This document shows, in pieces, positions 55,261 through 63,513 of a stretch of DNA of 64,000 nt. Position numbers and translations under genes: made by a program. Positions within the stretch are counted from its first letter, which is position 1. Every line of letters starts with the position of its first letter. The stretch is from Gordonia sp. SL306 (lineage in GTDB: Bacteria; Actinomycetota; Actinomycetes; Mycobacteriales; Mycobacteriaceae): contig NZ_CP113063.1 of NCBI RefSeq assembly GCF_026625785.1, positions 3,844,001 to 3,908,000 on the forward strand, read 5' to 3'. Below the pieces are notes generated by a model, which was given only the letters and a program-made list of their open reading frames with translations, ran no database searches and was not told where the DNA came from.

Positions 55261-55285
55261 CCTGGCGACCCAGCCAGACCCCCCG

Positions 55286-55405
55286 ATCCCGCCGACAGCA
55301 ACCGGAATCCCGCCGACAGCAACCCCGATCCTGCCGACAGCAACCGGAATCTCGCCGACAGCAACCGGAATCTCGCCGACAGCAACGCCGATCTCGCCGA
55401 CAGCA
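55286..55405. repeat. 21-bp tandem repeat between ksgA and ispE
   Basis: Five full 21-bp units start at 55286, 55307, 55328, 55349 and 55370, with a 15-bp partial sixth. Consensus core CGCCGACAGCAACCGGAAT. On the other strand each unit begins TCGGCGAG, as in the tracts at 32768 and 59451, and the period is identical. In the ispE frame the tract would read repeated PTATGIS, but it lies before the ispE start. Confidence 0.9.
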
Positions 55406-55456
55406 TCACGAGTCGCGTCCACCCGACTGCCCGCGCGTCCATTAGGCTCGTTACCT

Positions 55457-56392
55457 GTGTCTCGAGCCTCGTTGTCGGTGGTGTCCGACGCGGTCACCGT
55501 GCGTGTACCGGCCAAGGTGAATCTGTACCTCGGCGTGGGTCCGCTCCGCGATGACGGTTACCACGATCTCGTCACCGTCTTCCAGGCGCTGTCGCTCTAC
55601 GACGACGTGCGGCTGAGTCCGGCCACCGAACTCCGTGTCGCCACCACCGGCGAAGGCGCCACCGACGTACCGGCCGACGGCACCAACCTCGCCGCGTTGG
55701 CGGTCACGGAGGTGGCGCGGCGGGCCGGACGCACCCCGAAGGTCGCCATCGACGTGACGAAGCGGATCCCGGTCGCAGGTGGGATGGCCGGCGGCAGCGC
55801 CGACGCGGCGGGCGCACTGGTCGGCGCCGACAAGCTGTGGGGTCTCGAACTCGAGCGTCCGGAATTGTCGGAGATCGCGGCCGGGTTGGGCAGCGACGTA
55901 CCCTTCGCCCTGCACGGCGGCACGGCGCTCGGTACCGGTCGCGGCGAGCAACTGATGCCGATCCTGGCACGCGGTCAGTTCCATTGGGTGCTGGCGATGT
56001 CGAAGTCGGGGTTGTCGACGCCTGCCGTCTATCGGGAGCTGGATCGGTTGCGGGAGAGCCGGTCTGATTCCGACATCGTCGCCGAGCGTCCGGATGCGTT
56101 GATGGCGGCGCTGACCTCCGGCGATCCGAGCGTGGTCGCGCCGTTGCTGCGCAACGATCTTCAGCCCGCGGCGCTGAGTCTGCAACCGGCCCTGCGTCGT
56201 ACCCTGCGAGCGGGCGTCGATGCCGGCGCACTCAACGGGATCGTCTCAGGGTCCGGGCCGACGTGCGTGTTCCTCTGCGCCGATGAGGCCTCGGCGGTCG
56301 ACGTCGCCGCCGAACTGTCGGGTGCCGGGGTTGCACGGGCTGTGCGGACCGCCAACGGTCCGGTGCCCGGTGCACGAGTTGTCACCGAGTAG
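55457..56392 (+). CDS. ispE: 4-diphosphocytidyl-2-C-methyl-D-erythritol kinase
   Basis: 311 residues; phosphorylates CDP-ME in the MEP route to isoprenoids. GHMP-kinase motifs: [26 protein letters not shown], the ATP loop [17 protein letters not shown] and the late [18 protein letters not shown] at 55457 chosen because conserved sequence starts about 15 residues later and the upstream part of the frame is repeat DNA. The repeat tract separates it from ksgA, so coupling seen in rpfB-ksgA is absent here. Confidence 0.93.
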   Translation: MSRASLSVVSDAVTVRVPAKVNLYLGVGPLRDDGYHDLVTVFQALSLYDDVRLSPATELRVATTGEGATDVPADGTNLAALAVTEVARRAGRTPKVAIDVTKRIPVAGGMAGGSADAAGALVGADKLWGLELERPELSEIAAGLGSDVPFALHGGTALGTGRGEQLMPILARGQFHWVLAMSKSGLSTPAVYRELDRLRESRSDSDIVAERPDALMAALTSGDPSVVAPLLRNDLQPAALSLQPALRRTLRAGVDAGALNGIVSGSGPTCVFLCADEASAVDVAAELSGAGVARAVRTANGPVPGARVVTE

Positions 56393-56424
56393 CGCCCCGG
56401 CAGGTCGCCCGTCGACTGATCGGG

Positions 56425-57165
56425 TCAGCTCCCGAAGACGTTGATCGCGTTGCCGTACGCGCGCAATGACGCGATGGAGCCGTTGTACCGGTTGAGGTCG
56501 ACCCGGGTCGGCACGCCCGGCAGCCTCCCGGAGTCGGTGAACTGCCAGAACCTCCATGTCCGCCAGCCACCCCGCGGCATCTCCGGTGCGCCGCGTCCGT
56601 TGTACGACGCGATCCAGAGCGGGTGGTCGCCGAACTCGCGGGTGGCGCCCATGGCGGTGTTCCAGAATCGCGGGTACGTGTAGAGGATCGTCTTTCGGCC
56701 GGTCAGGGGTTCGAGGACCGCGAAGAACTCCCTGACCCAGGCAGCGAGCGCACGAGGACCGAGACCCCCGGAATGTTCGAGATCGAGTACCGGCGGGAGG
56801 TCGAGGATGCCGTTCTGGCCGAGCACGACCGTTGCGTAGAACGCCGCCTGCTGAGCCGCGGAACGGGTCGGGTCGGCATAGTGATATGTCCCCCGGACCA
56901 GGCCGGCGGCCCGCATCGCCAGGCTGTCCTGGACGAAATACGGATTGACGTACCAGGTGGATTCGGTCGCCTTCACCATCGCCAGCTGCTGACCAGACGC
57001 GCGAACCGCGAACCAGTTGATGGATGCGCCACCCGGATGCTGATGGCTGGAGACGTCCGGGCCGACCTGCGGAGCCCCGACCGCCACCGGCGCAGAACCC
57101 ATCGCGCCGGCGAGACCGACGGCACCGGCGATGATTGTGGTCATGATCGATCGTCGAAGGATCAC
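56425..57165 (-). CDS. Secreted GH25 muramidase (lysozyme)
   Basis: 246 residues with a signal peptide (IIAGAVGLAGAMGSAPVAVGA) and a GH25 Chalaropsis-type barrel: GPDVSSHQHPGG, FAVRASGQQLAMVKATEST, RGTYHYADP, the catalytic acids in PPVLDLEHS (Asp and Glu) and LWIASYNGRGAPEM, WRFWQFTDSGRLPG. It cleaves the MurNAc-GlcNAc link of peptidoglycan outside the cell. GTG at 57165 or ATG at 57144. Convergent with ispE, divergent from the broken lipase. Could be prophage-derived, but no other phage gene is near. Confidence 0.9.
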   Translation of the reverse strand: MILRRSIMTTIIAGAVGLAGAMGSAPVAVGAPQVGPDVSSHQHPGGASINWFAVRASGQQLAMVKATESTWYVNPYFVQDSLAMRAAGLVRGTYHYADPTRSAAQQAAFYATVVLGQNGILDLPPVLDLEHSGGLGPRALAAWVREFFAVLEPLTGRKTILYTYPRFWNTAMGATREFGDHPLWIASYNGRGAPEMPRGGWRTWRFWQFTDSGRLPGVPTRVDLNRYNGSIASLRAYGNAINVFGS

Positions 57166-57228
57166 GGCTTCACGCTAGGGGAGATGCGCTGACCTCGCAG
57201 TCCGATTGGGTACTTCGATCGTGATCGG

Positions 57229-58409
57229 ATGGGTAATGTCCCAGTCGTGCGAGCACACAAGAGAGCCGGTCGGACGCTGGCGGCGGCGGTCATGGTGGTC
57301 TCGATCGTCGCGACGATGATCGTCGGAACAGCGTCGGCCGCGCCGGCTCCGGGTGCGCGGATCGGTTCGGTGCTCCAGGATTCCGCGCTGTCGTCGGGGC
57401 AGTTGCCGAGCGGTGCGGCACGCGGACATCGGCTGTTGTACGTCACACGCGATCAGCATGGGAAGCCGGTCAGCAGCACGGGCGCCCTGTATCTACCCGG
57501 CGGGCGCCCGCCTGCCGGGGGTTGGCCCGTCTTCTCCTGGGCGCACGGCACCAGCGGCATCTCCGACAACTGCTCGCCCAGCGTGTCGTCGGGGGCGCGG
57601 CGCGACACGCTGGAGCCGACGATCAGCAAAGCTCTCCGGTCGGGTTATGCGGTGACCGCCACCGACTATCCCGGTGTGGGTAGCGGGGGAGTCGCGGAGT
57701 ACCCCTCGGCGGCCGCGCCGAGGGGTACTCGGTGATCGACATGATCCGCGCCTCCCGGGCAGTGGACCCGTCGGTGTCGCGAAGGTGGGTGTCAAGCGGC
57801 CATTCGCAGGGTGGACACTCGGCGCTCTGGGCCGCACAGCTGGCACCGCGGTACGCGCCGGATCTGCCGTTGCTCGGCACCGTCGCCTTTGCGCCGGCGT
57901 CGAACATCGAAGGCGTCGTACCACTGATGGCGCCGGGGGTCGGTGACCTCGGCAGGTTCAACGCCTTCAGCGGACTGATCCTCTACATCTTGTCCGGACT
58001 CGACCACGCACGGCCCGATCTGCACGTCACGGGATATCTGACGCAGGCGGGACGGACGTGGCTCGGACGGGCGCAGCACATGTGTGTGGGTGAACTCGGC
58101 AAGGCTCTCGTCGGTGTCCCGCCCGGCACTCTGGTGGCCAAGCCGTTCACCGATCCGACGTTCACCGCTGCGCTCGCCGACTATCTCGCGGTGCCACCCG
58201 GTGGTTATCGCACTCCTGTGCGGATCGAGCACGGCGTGTCCGACACCACCGTCCCGTTTCCGCTCAGTCTCGCCCTGACATCGCAGATGCGTTCGGCCGG
58301 AACGGATGTGACACTCATCCCGTATCCCGGTGTCAACCACATGCAGGTGGTGACGGCAGGCATCCCGGATGCGTTCCGGACGATCAACGGATATTTCGGC
58401 CGGTCGTAG
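57229..58409 (+). pseudogene. Secreted lipase (LIP family, PF03583-type), broken by a frameshift
   Basis: The first frame (57229-57735) gives a signal peptide (AAAVMVVSIVATMIVGTASA) and the N-terminal half up to AVTATDYPGVGSGGVAEYPS. It then runs into a TGA. The second frame carries on from about 57717 (AEGYSVIDMIRASRAVDPS) with the nucleophile elbow SSGHSQGGHSAL, catalytic Asp in GVSDTTVPFP and His in PGVNHMQVVT, to 58409. One lost G near 57715-57720 (GCGGCCGCGCCGAG from GCGGCCGCGGCCGAG) restores the frame. Intact, it would be a secretory acylglycerol lipase. Confidence 0.88.
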
Positions 58410-58424
58410 GCGAGTCTCCACCCG

Positions 58425-58480
58425 CCGATCGTGCGCAGTTTCCCGTCGATCGTGCACGAATTCCCGTCGATTGTGCACCC
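58425..58480. repeat. 21-bp-period repeat tract (copy 3)
   Basis: Two full units at 58425-58445 and 58446-58466 and a partial third. On the minus strand they read TCGACGGGAATTCGTGCACG and similar, aligning with the units at 32768 and 59451. The tract lies between two convergent genes. Confidence 0.8.
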
Positions 58481-58486
58481 CAGCCG

Positions 58487-59375
58487 TCAGAAGTAGGCCC
58501 CGCGCGATCGGAGTGCTGTCTCGATCTCGTTGACGACGCTCCAGGGCCTGGTCCGTAGGCGTTCGGCATCGACCCTGATGATGATCCACCCGAGTTCCCG
58601 GAGTCTGGCATCCCGTGCGGCATCGTGGGCACGCTGTTCCGGGGATGAGTGAAAGTCCACACCGTCGAACTCGATGCCGATCTTGGGTACCCCGTAGCCG
58701 AGGTCCAAGCGTGCAAAGACGTGCTCGTTCTCGTCCGCCACCTCTATCTGGGTTTCGGGAGTGGGGAGGTCGGCCCGGATGATGACCAGGCGGACCCAGC
58801 TCTCGGGCGGCGACTCCGCCTTGCCGTCGATCAGCGGGATCAGTCCCCGTAGTTGACGGATGCCGCGCCGGCCATCCCGGCCGTCGGCGTAGGCGGGCGA
58901 GCTCGTCCAGTGAGAACCCGGTGGCCCGGGCAAGGTCGTCGAGATGGCCGAGCGCGCGCCAGTCGGGTGGGATTCGGCCCAGGTCGAACGCAGTACGGAC
59001 CGGTGACGTGACCGCGATGTCATCGATCGTGGTGACGTCGGAGGGCTCGAGATCGGTTCGATGACTGTGGCTGCCCCGGCCCCGTCTGCCCGATCCGGAC
59101 CGGTGTCGAATGAGCTGAACAACGAAATCCTCGTCGTACCAGCGACTTCCGTGCATGATTGCCGCTGCCGTGCCGCCGACGACGGGATTCCCGTCCGCGC
59201 TGCGAGCCGTGACCCGAATACGCTCGCACGCGGTCAGGATCGCAGATCTCTCGAGGTAGTGGTCACCATGGAGGCAGGTGAACGCGGCGTCGAACTGTTC
59301 GGCCGACATCCCGCTGCGTTCGAGCGCGGCGCGGCGGCGTAGTAGGCGCTTGTCTTCGCTGATCTGTTTCTGCAT
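58487..59375 (-). pseudogene. AbiEi/DUF559-like endonuclease-domain gene, frameshifted
   Basis: The N-terminal part is read from 59375 (MQKQISEDKRLLRRRAALER ... VRTAFDLGRIPPDWRALGHL ... TGFSLDELARL). Near 58895-58897 one extra C (GCCCGCC in place of GCCGCC) shifts the frame, and the C-terminal part continues as AYADGRDGRRGIRQLRGLIP to the nuclease-like IGIEFDGVDFHSSPEQRAHD and RELGWIIIRVDAERL, ending at 58487. It is a relative of the intact gene at 47081-47998. Whether the frameshift is real or an assembly error cannot be seen here. Confidence 0.85.
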
Positions 59376-59450
59376 AGAGGTTCGACGCAGCGCGCGCCGA
59401 ATCGGTTGCACCGTCCGCCTGATGTCCGGAACCCGTGGGCAACGCGCACG

Positions 59451-59523
59451 ATGGGCGGGAATCTGTGCCCGCTCGACGAGGAACTGTGCCCGCTCGGCGA
59501 GGAACTGTGCACGATGGGCGAGG
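59451..59523. repeat. 21-bp-period repeat tract (copy 4), left of the IS
   Basis: Units start at 59451, 59472 and 59493, with a partial at 59514. Core CGAGGAACTGTGCCCGCTCG. The last full unit plus the start of the next (28 bp from 59493) is identical to the sequence at 60821 on the right side of the IS30 element. Confidence 0.9.
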
Positions 59524-59537
59524 GCGGATTCCAGCGG

Positions 59538-60790
59538 TCGTCGCAACACCTATGGCTGGTTGTGGGAGGCTAGCAGGTCGGTGAAGGCTTCGGCTGGGGT
59601 GCGAAATCCCAGGGCTGCGCGTGGCCGGTTGTTGAGTGCGGTCGCGATCTGGTTGAGGTGGTCGCTGCTGTGGACGGACAGGTCGGTCCCTTTCGGGAAG
59701 TACTGCCGGAGAAGGCCGTTGGTGTTCTCATTGGTGCCACGCTGCCACGGCGAGTGCGGGTCACAGAACCACACTTGCAGATTGTGATCGACCGCGATGT
59801 TGGTGTGTACGCCACGCATCTCTGACCCCTGATCCCAGGTGATCGACCGCCGCAGATGGGCGGGTAGATCACCGATCCCGATGGCCAGTGCGGTGCGCAG
59901 GTCCTGCCCGGTCCGAGTCGTGGGCAGGTGGAGCAGGATCGTGAATCGGGTAGTGCGCTCGACCAGGGTGCCGATCTGCGAGTGCCCCTCGCGGCCCAGA
60001 ATGCAATCACCTTCCCAGTCGCCAGGAACCGCCCGATCCTCGACCGCGGCCGGGCGGTTAGCGATCAGCAACTCCCGCGGCACGATGGTCGACCCCGTCC
60101 GGGCCGTCCGCGGCTTACGCACGCTACGCCCCGACCTCAATGATGCTGTGACCTGCTGTTTCATCTCACCGCGAGGAAAAACGAACAACGTTCGATAGAT
60201 CGCCTCAGGACTGATACGCATCCTCACATCATCCGCGAACTCCGTTACCAGCCGAGCACTGATCTGTGCCGGGGACCAATGCTCGAGGCCACTGAGCTTG
60301 TCCCAGACATAGGCGCGCAGCACATCGTTGGACTCGAGCTTGCGCAGCTTAGGTCTGGCCCGTCGATGCTGCGCTCGCCGCTGGGCATAGCCCGCGGCGT
60401 AGGTGCGATGCTGCGGCCGATTCCGCCGTAACTCGCGGCTGATCGTCGACGGAGCCCGCGCCAGATCACGCGCGATCTGGCGCACCGAAAGTCCCACAGC
60501 GTTCTTATTCGCAATCAGGTCACGCTCATCAGCCGACAGATACCGCGACTGCGGCCCCGACCCATGCTCATCACACGCGGCCGGCCTGCTCACAGTAGGA
60601 ATCACCCCACCATGCTTGGCCATCAACTTATGCCCCAACCGCACCGAGATCCCCGCGTGTCGCGCCGCGGCCGCCGTGCTCATCCCACCCGCCCGCCCCT
60701 GCCAGAACTCCCACACCGGCAACGCCGGCATCGACTGCCCACGCTTCAACCGCCCCATCACAACTCCCTTCACTCAGGGTGTTGCGACGA
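59538..60790 (-). mobile_element. IS30-family insertion sequence
   Basis: About 1.25 kb bounded by a 13-bp perfect inverted repeat, TCGTCGCAACACC at 59538-59550 and GGTGTTGCGACGA at 60778-60790; a weaker match may extend both ends outward by about 9 bp. It carries one transposase gene. No clean target duplication is visible. It sits between two 21-bp-repeat tracts, upstream of the ABC-F gene. Confidence 0.85.
59550..60773 (-). CDS. IS30-family transposase
   Basis: 407 residues, apparently intact. N-terminal helix-turn-helix regions (LSADERDLIANKNAVGLSVR, IARDLARAPSTISRELRRN) and a DDE integrase core: first Asp in GDWEGDCILG, second in ITWDQGSEM, Glu in NENTNGLLRQYFPKGTDLS. ATG at 60773; the next in-frame ATG at 60758 is also possible. 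The stop lies in the left inverted repeat. Full length suggests a recent or still mobile copy. Confidence 0.95.
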   Translation of the reverse strand: MKGVVMGRLKRGQSMPALPVWEFWQGRAGGMSTAAAARHAGISVRLGHKLMAKHGGVIPTVSRPAACDEHGSGPQSRYLSADERDLIANKNAVGLSVRQIARDLARAPSTISRELRRNRPQHRTYAAGYAQRRAQHRRARPKLRKLESNDVLRAYVWDKLSGLEHWSPAQISARLVTEFADDVRMRISPEAIYRTLFVFPRGEMKQQVTASLRSGRSVRKPRTARTGSTIVPRELLIANRPAAVEDRAVPGDWEGDCILGREGHSQIGTLVERTTRFTILLHLPTTRTGQDLRTALAIGIGDLPAHLRRSITWDQGSEMRGVHTNIAVDHNLQVWFCDPHSPWQRGTNENTNGLLRQYFPKGTDLSVHSSDHLNQIATALNNRPRAALGFRTPAEAFTDLLASHNQP

Positions 60791-60799
60791 TCCCTTGAG

Positions 60800-60851
60800 G
60801 CCATCGAGGAACTGTGCCCGCTCGGCGAGGAACTGTGCACGATGGGCGGGG
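60800..60851. repeat. 21-bp-period repeat tract (copy 5), right of the IS
   Basis: Units at 60800-60820 and 60821-60841 and a partial third. Core ATCGAGGAACTGTGCCCG. Shares 28 identical bases with the left tract. Confidence 0.88.
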
Positions 60852-60913
60852 GGCGGTGGGCTCGAGGGGCCGCACCGAGGGGTGCCCGACGACCCGTTGC
60901 TAGGGTCTACAGA

Positions 60914-62716
60914 GTGGCACCTTCGAACCCGTCTGCGCTGATCAACGCGGACCGCATCAGCAAGAGTTTCGGCATCAAACCCTTGCTCGAATCCGTGTCC
61001 CTCGGGGTTCACGAAGGCCAGCGGATCGGTGTCGTCGGCCTCAACGGCGGCGGTAAGACGACCCTTCTCGAGATCCTGGGCGGCATCACCGAGCCCGACA
61101 GCGGTCGGGTGTCCCGGGCGGGCGACGTCCGGGTGTCGACGGTGACCCAGCGTGGCGAACTGCCTGCGGGTGCGACCGTCGCCGAAGTCGTGGTCGGCGG
61201 GCCGGAGGTGGCGGTTCACGAGTGGGCAGGTGACCCGCGAATCCGTGGCATCCTCAATGGCATCGGTATCGATGGTCTGCTGGATGCGCGGGTCGACGAA
61301 CTCTCCGGTGGACAGCGACGACGTGTCGGGCTCGCAACGGCTCTGGTGTCCGAGTCGGATCTGCTGATCCTCGACGAGCCGACCAACCATCTCGACGTCG
61401 AGGGCGTGCAGTGGCTGGCCGACCACCTCGTCGCCCGCCGGAGCGCGCTGATCGTCGTCACGCACGACCGGTGGTTCCTGGACACGGTCGCGACTCGCAC
61501 CTGGGAGGTCCACTCCGGGCGCGTCGACGAGTACGAGGGTGGCTACAACGACTGGATCTTCGCCCGCGCCGAGCGCACCCGGCTCGCCGACACGATGGAG
61601 GAGCGTCGTCGCAATCTGGCACGCAAGGAACTGGCCTGGCTGCGCCGCGGCCCGCCGGCCCGGACCTCCAAGCCGCGCTACCGGATCGAGGCCGCCGAGA
61701 AGCTGATCGCCGACGTCCCGCCGCCGCGCGACAGCGTGTCGCTGTCCGCCTTCGCCAAACGCCGCCTGGGCCGGGTGGTCGTCGAACTCGAAGACGCTCG
61801 GGTGGCGACGCCCGCGGGCGACGTGCTGCTCGACGACCTGACCTGGCGGTTGACGCCCGGCGAACGCGTCGGCCTCGTCGGCGTCAACGGCTCCGGCAAG
61901 ACGACCCTGTTGCGCGCCCTCGCCGGCGAGATCGACGTCGCCCCGGGGCGTCGCAAAGAGGGCACGACGGTCTCGATCGGCTGGCTGCGGCAGGAACTCG
62001 ACGATCTCGACGAGGATCAACGCGTACTCGACGCGGTTGAGGCAGTGGCGACGCGGATCATGCTGGGGGACAAGGAGATCTCCGCGAGTCAGCTTGCCGA
62101 GCGCCTCGGCTTCACCCCGGCGCGCCAGCGCACGCCTGTCGGCGACCTGTCGGGCGGCGAACGCCGACGGCTGCAGATGACCCGGGTACTGATGGCCGAA
62201 CCCAACGTGTTGTTGCTCGACGAGCCGACCAACGATCTCGACATCGACACCCTGCAGCAACTCGAGGATCTCCTCGACGGCTGGGCGGGCACGCTGGTGG
62301 TGATCAGTCACGACCGGTACCTGATCGAACGGATCTGCGACAGCACCTGGGCTCTGTTCGGCGATGGGAACCTGACCAACCTGCCGGGCGGCATCGAGCA
62401 ATATCTGCAGCGACGACGTGAGATCACCTCCGCCGCACCGCGTCGCACGTCCATGTCGAGCGTATCGACCGCCGCACCCGCACCCGCCCCCGCGATCAGT
62501 GCTTCTGAACATCGGGACGCGCGTAAGGCGATGAATCGGCTGGAACGCCAGATCCAGCAGCTGGACACGCGCGAGAGGCGCCTGCACGACCAATTGCTCG
62601 ATGCAGCAACCGATCCCGAGAAGCTGATGGAACTCAACGCGGAACTGAAAGACGTCGTGGAGGCCAAGGAGACCGCGGAGGCGGAGTGGCTCGAGGTCGC
62701 CGAAAAGGTCGAGTGA
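60914..62716 (+). CDS. Uup-type ABC-F ATPase
   Basis: 600 residues with two ATPase domains and no membrane part, acting on ribosomes (translation quality control or relief of stalling). Domain 1: GLNGGGKTT, LSGGQRRRVG, LLILDEPTNHLD. Domain 2: GVNGSGKTT, LSGGERRRLQ, LLLDEPTNDLD. The linker between them is the ABC-F interdomain region (ARKELAWLRRGPPARTSKPR). The C-terminal coiled coil (RKAMNRLERQIQQLDTRERR ... LMELNAELKDVVEAKETAEA) is typical of Uup. GTG at 60914. Its stop overlaps galM (TGATG). Confidence 0.92.
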   Translation: MAPSNPSALINADRISKSFGIKPLLESVSLGVHEGQRIGVVGLNGGGKTTLLEILGGITEPDSGRVSRAGDVRVSTVTQRGELPAGATVAEVVVGGPEVAVHEWAGDPRIRGILNGIGIDGLLDARVDELSGGQRRRVGLATALVSESDLLILDEPTNHLDVEGVQWLADHLVARRSALIVVTHDRWFLDTVATRTWEVHSGRVDEYEGGYNDWIFARAERTRLADTMEERRRNLARKELAWLRRGPPARTSKPRYRIEAAEKLIADVPPPRDSVSLSAFAKRRLGRVVVELEDARVATPAGDVLLDDLTWRLTPGERVGLVGVNGSGKTTLLRALAGEIDVAPGRRKEGTTVSIGWLRQELDDLDEDQRVLDAVEAVATRIMLGDKEISASQLAERLGFTPARQRTPVGDLSGGERRRLQMTRVLMAEPNVLLLDEPTNDLDIDTLQQLEDLLDGWAGTLVVISHDRYLIERICDSTWALFGDGNLTNLPGGIEQYLQRRREITSAAPRRTSMSSVSTAAPAPAPAISASEHRDARKAMNRLERQIQQLDTRERRLHDQLLDAATDPEKLMELNAELKDVVEAKETAEAEWLEVAEKVE

Positions 62717-63504
62717 TGGTCGCCGGCGGAGAACTACTGCTACGGACATCCGGCGCCGAAGCGCGGGTCAACCCACAAGGTGGACGACTCACCTCCCTGC
62801 GTATCGCGGAGGTCGAGCTCCTCCAGCAGGGCGAGCCGTACGGATGCTTCCCGATGGCCCCGTGGTGTGGACGCATGCGGGGCGGCATCCTCGACTTCGA
62901 CGGCAGGCGTCATCAATTCGAACTCAACGATCCGCCGCATGCCCTCCACGGGCTCGCACGCGACCACCGGTGGGAGACCGAAGCGTCCGGCACGGATCAT
63001 GCGACACTGACTCGACGCCTGGACCCGCACTGGCCGTTCGAGGCGACCGTCACCCAGGATTTCGCACTCGAACCCGGTGAATTGACGATGCGGTTACGGG
63101 TTTCGTCGGCAGACGCGCCCTTTCCCGCGCAGGCGGGCTGGCACCCGTGGTTCCGTCGCTACCCGATGTCCGGCAACTCCGCGCCTCTGGCAGTGGATTT
63201 CGCGCCAGCCTGGCAGGAAGAGCGCGGTCCCGACTACCTTCCGACCGGCACACGGCTGGCGCCGCAGCCGCCACCGTGGGACGACTGCTTCGGTATGCCC
63301 TCGGGCGTCGACGTCGCCCTGGAATGGCCCGACCTCCTGCGTCTGCGGATACGCAGCGACGCGGAATGGGTGGTGATCTTCGACCATCGACCGTTCGCGA
63401 TCTGTGTGGAACCGCAATCCGGGCCGCCCGACGGCCTGAACACGATGCCCCGGGTGGTGGCACCGGGACGCGATCTGGTGGTCACCACGCGCTGGACGTG
63501 GTGA
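62716..63504 (+). CDS. Aldose 1-epimerase (galactose mutarotase-like)
   Basis: 262 residues, beta-sandwich fold. Interconverts alpha and beta anomers of hexoses. Seen: NPQGGRLTSLRI, MAPWCGRMRGG, HQFELNDPPHALHGLARDH (substrate His in ALHG), QAGWHPWFRR, and the late Glu in FAICVEPQSGPPDGLN (general base). ATG overlaps the ABC-F stop by one base. Convergent with galK, consistent with galactose use. Confidence 0.88.
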   Translation: MVAGGELLLRTSGAEARVNPQGGRLTSLRIAEVELLQQGEPYGCFPMAPWCGRMRGGILDFDGRRHQFELNDPPHALHGLARDHRWETEASGTDHATLTRRLDPHWPFEATVTQDFALEPGELTMRLRVSSADAPFPAQAGWHPWFRRYPMSGNSAPLAVDFAPAWQEERGPDYLPTGTRLAPQPPPWDDCFGMPSGVDVALEWPDLLRLRIRSDAEWVVIFDHRPFAICVEPQSGPPDGLNTMPRVVAPGRDLVVTTRWTW

Positions 63505-63513
63505 GGGCCCGGG

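Noticed and set aside
55286..55405. CRISPR array
   Set aside because: Units are head-to-tail 21-bp repeats with no unique spacers, and no cas genes are present.
56425..57165. Prophage remnant around the GH25 lysozyme
   Set aside because: No holin, structural, integrase or att-like sequence nearby; the signal peptide suits a secreted housekeeping muramidase.
59535..60793. Target-site duplication of the IS30 element
   Set aside because: Bases next to the 13-bp inverted repeats (CGG on the left, TCC on the right) do not match; the exact ends cannot be fixed from this copy alone.
60770..62749. 659-codon minus-strand frame opposite the ABC-F gene
   Set aside because: Antisense shadow of an ABC-F with both ATPase domains complete.
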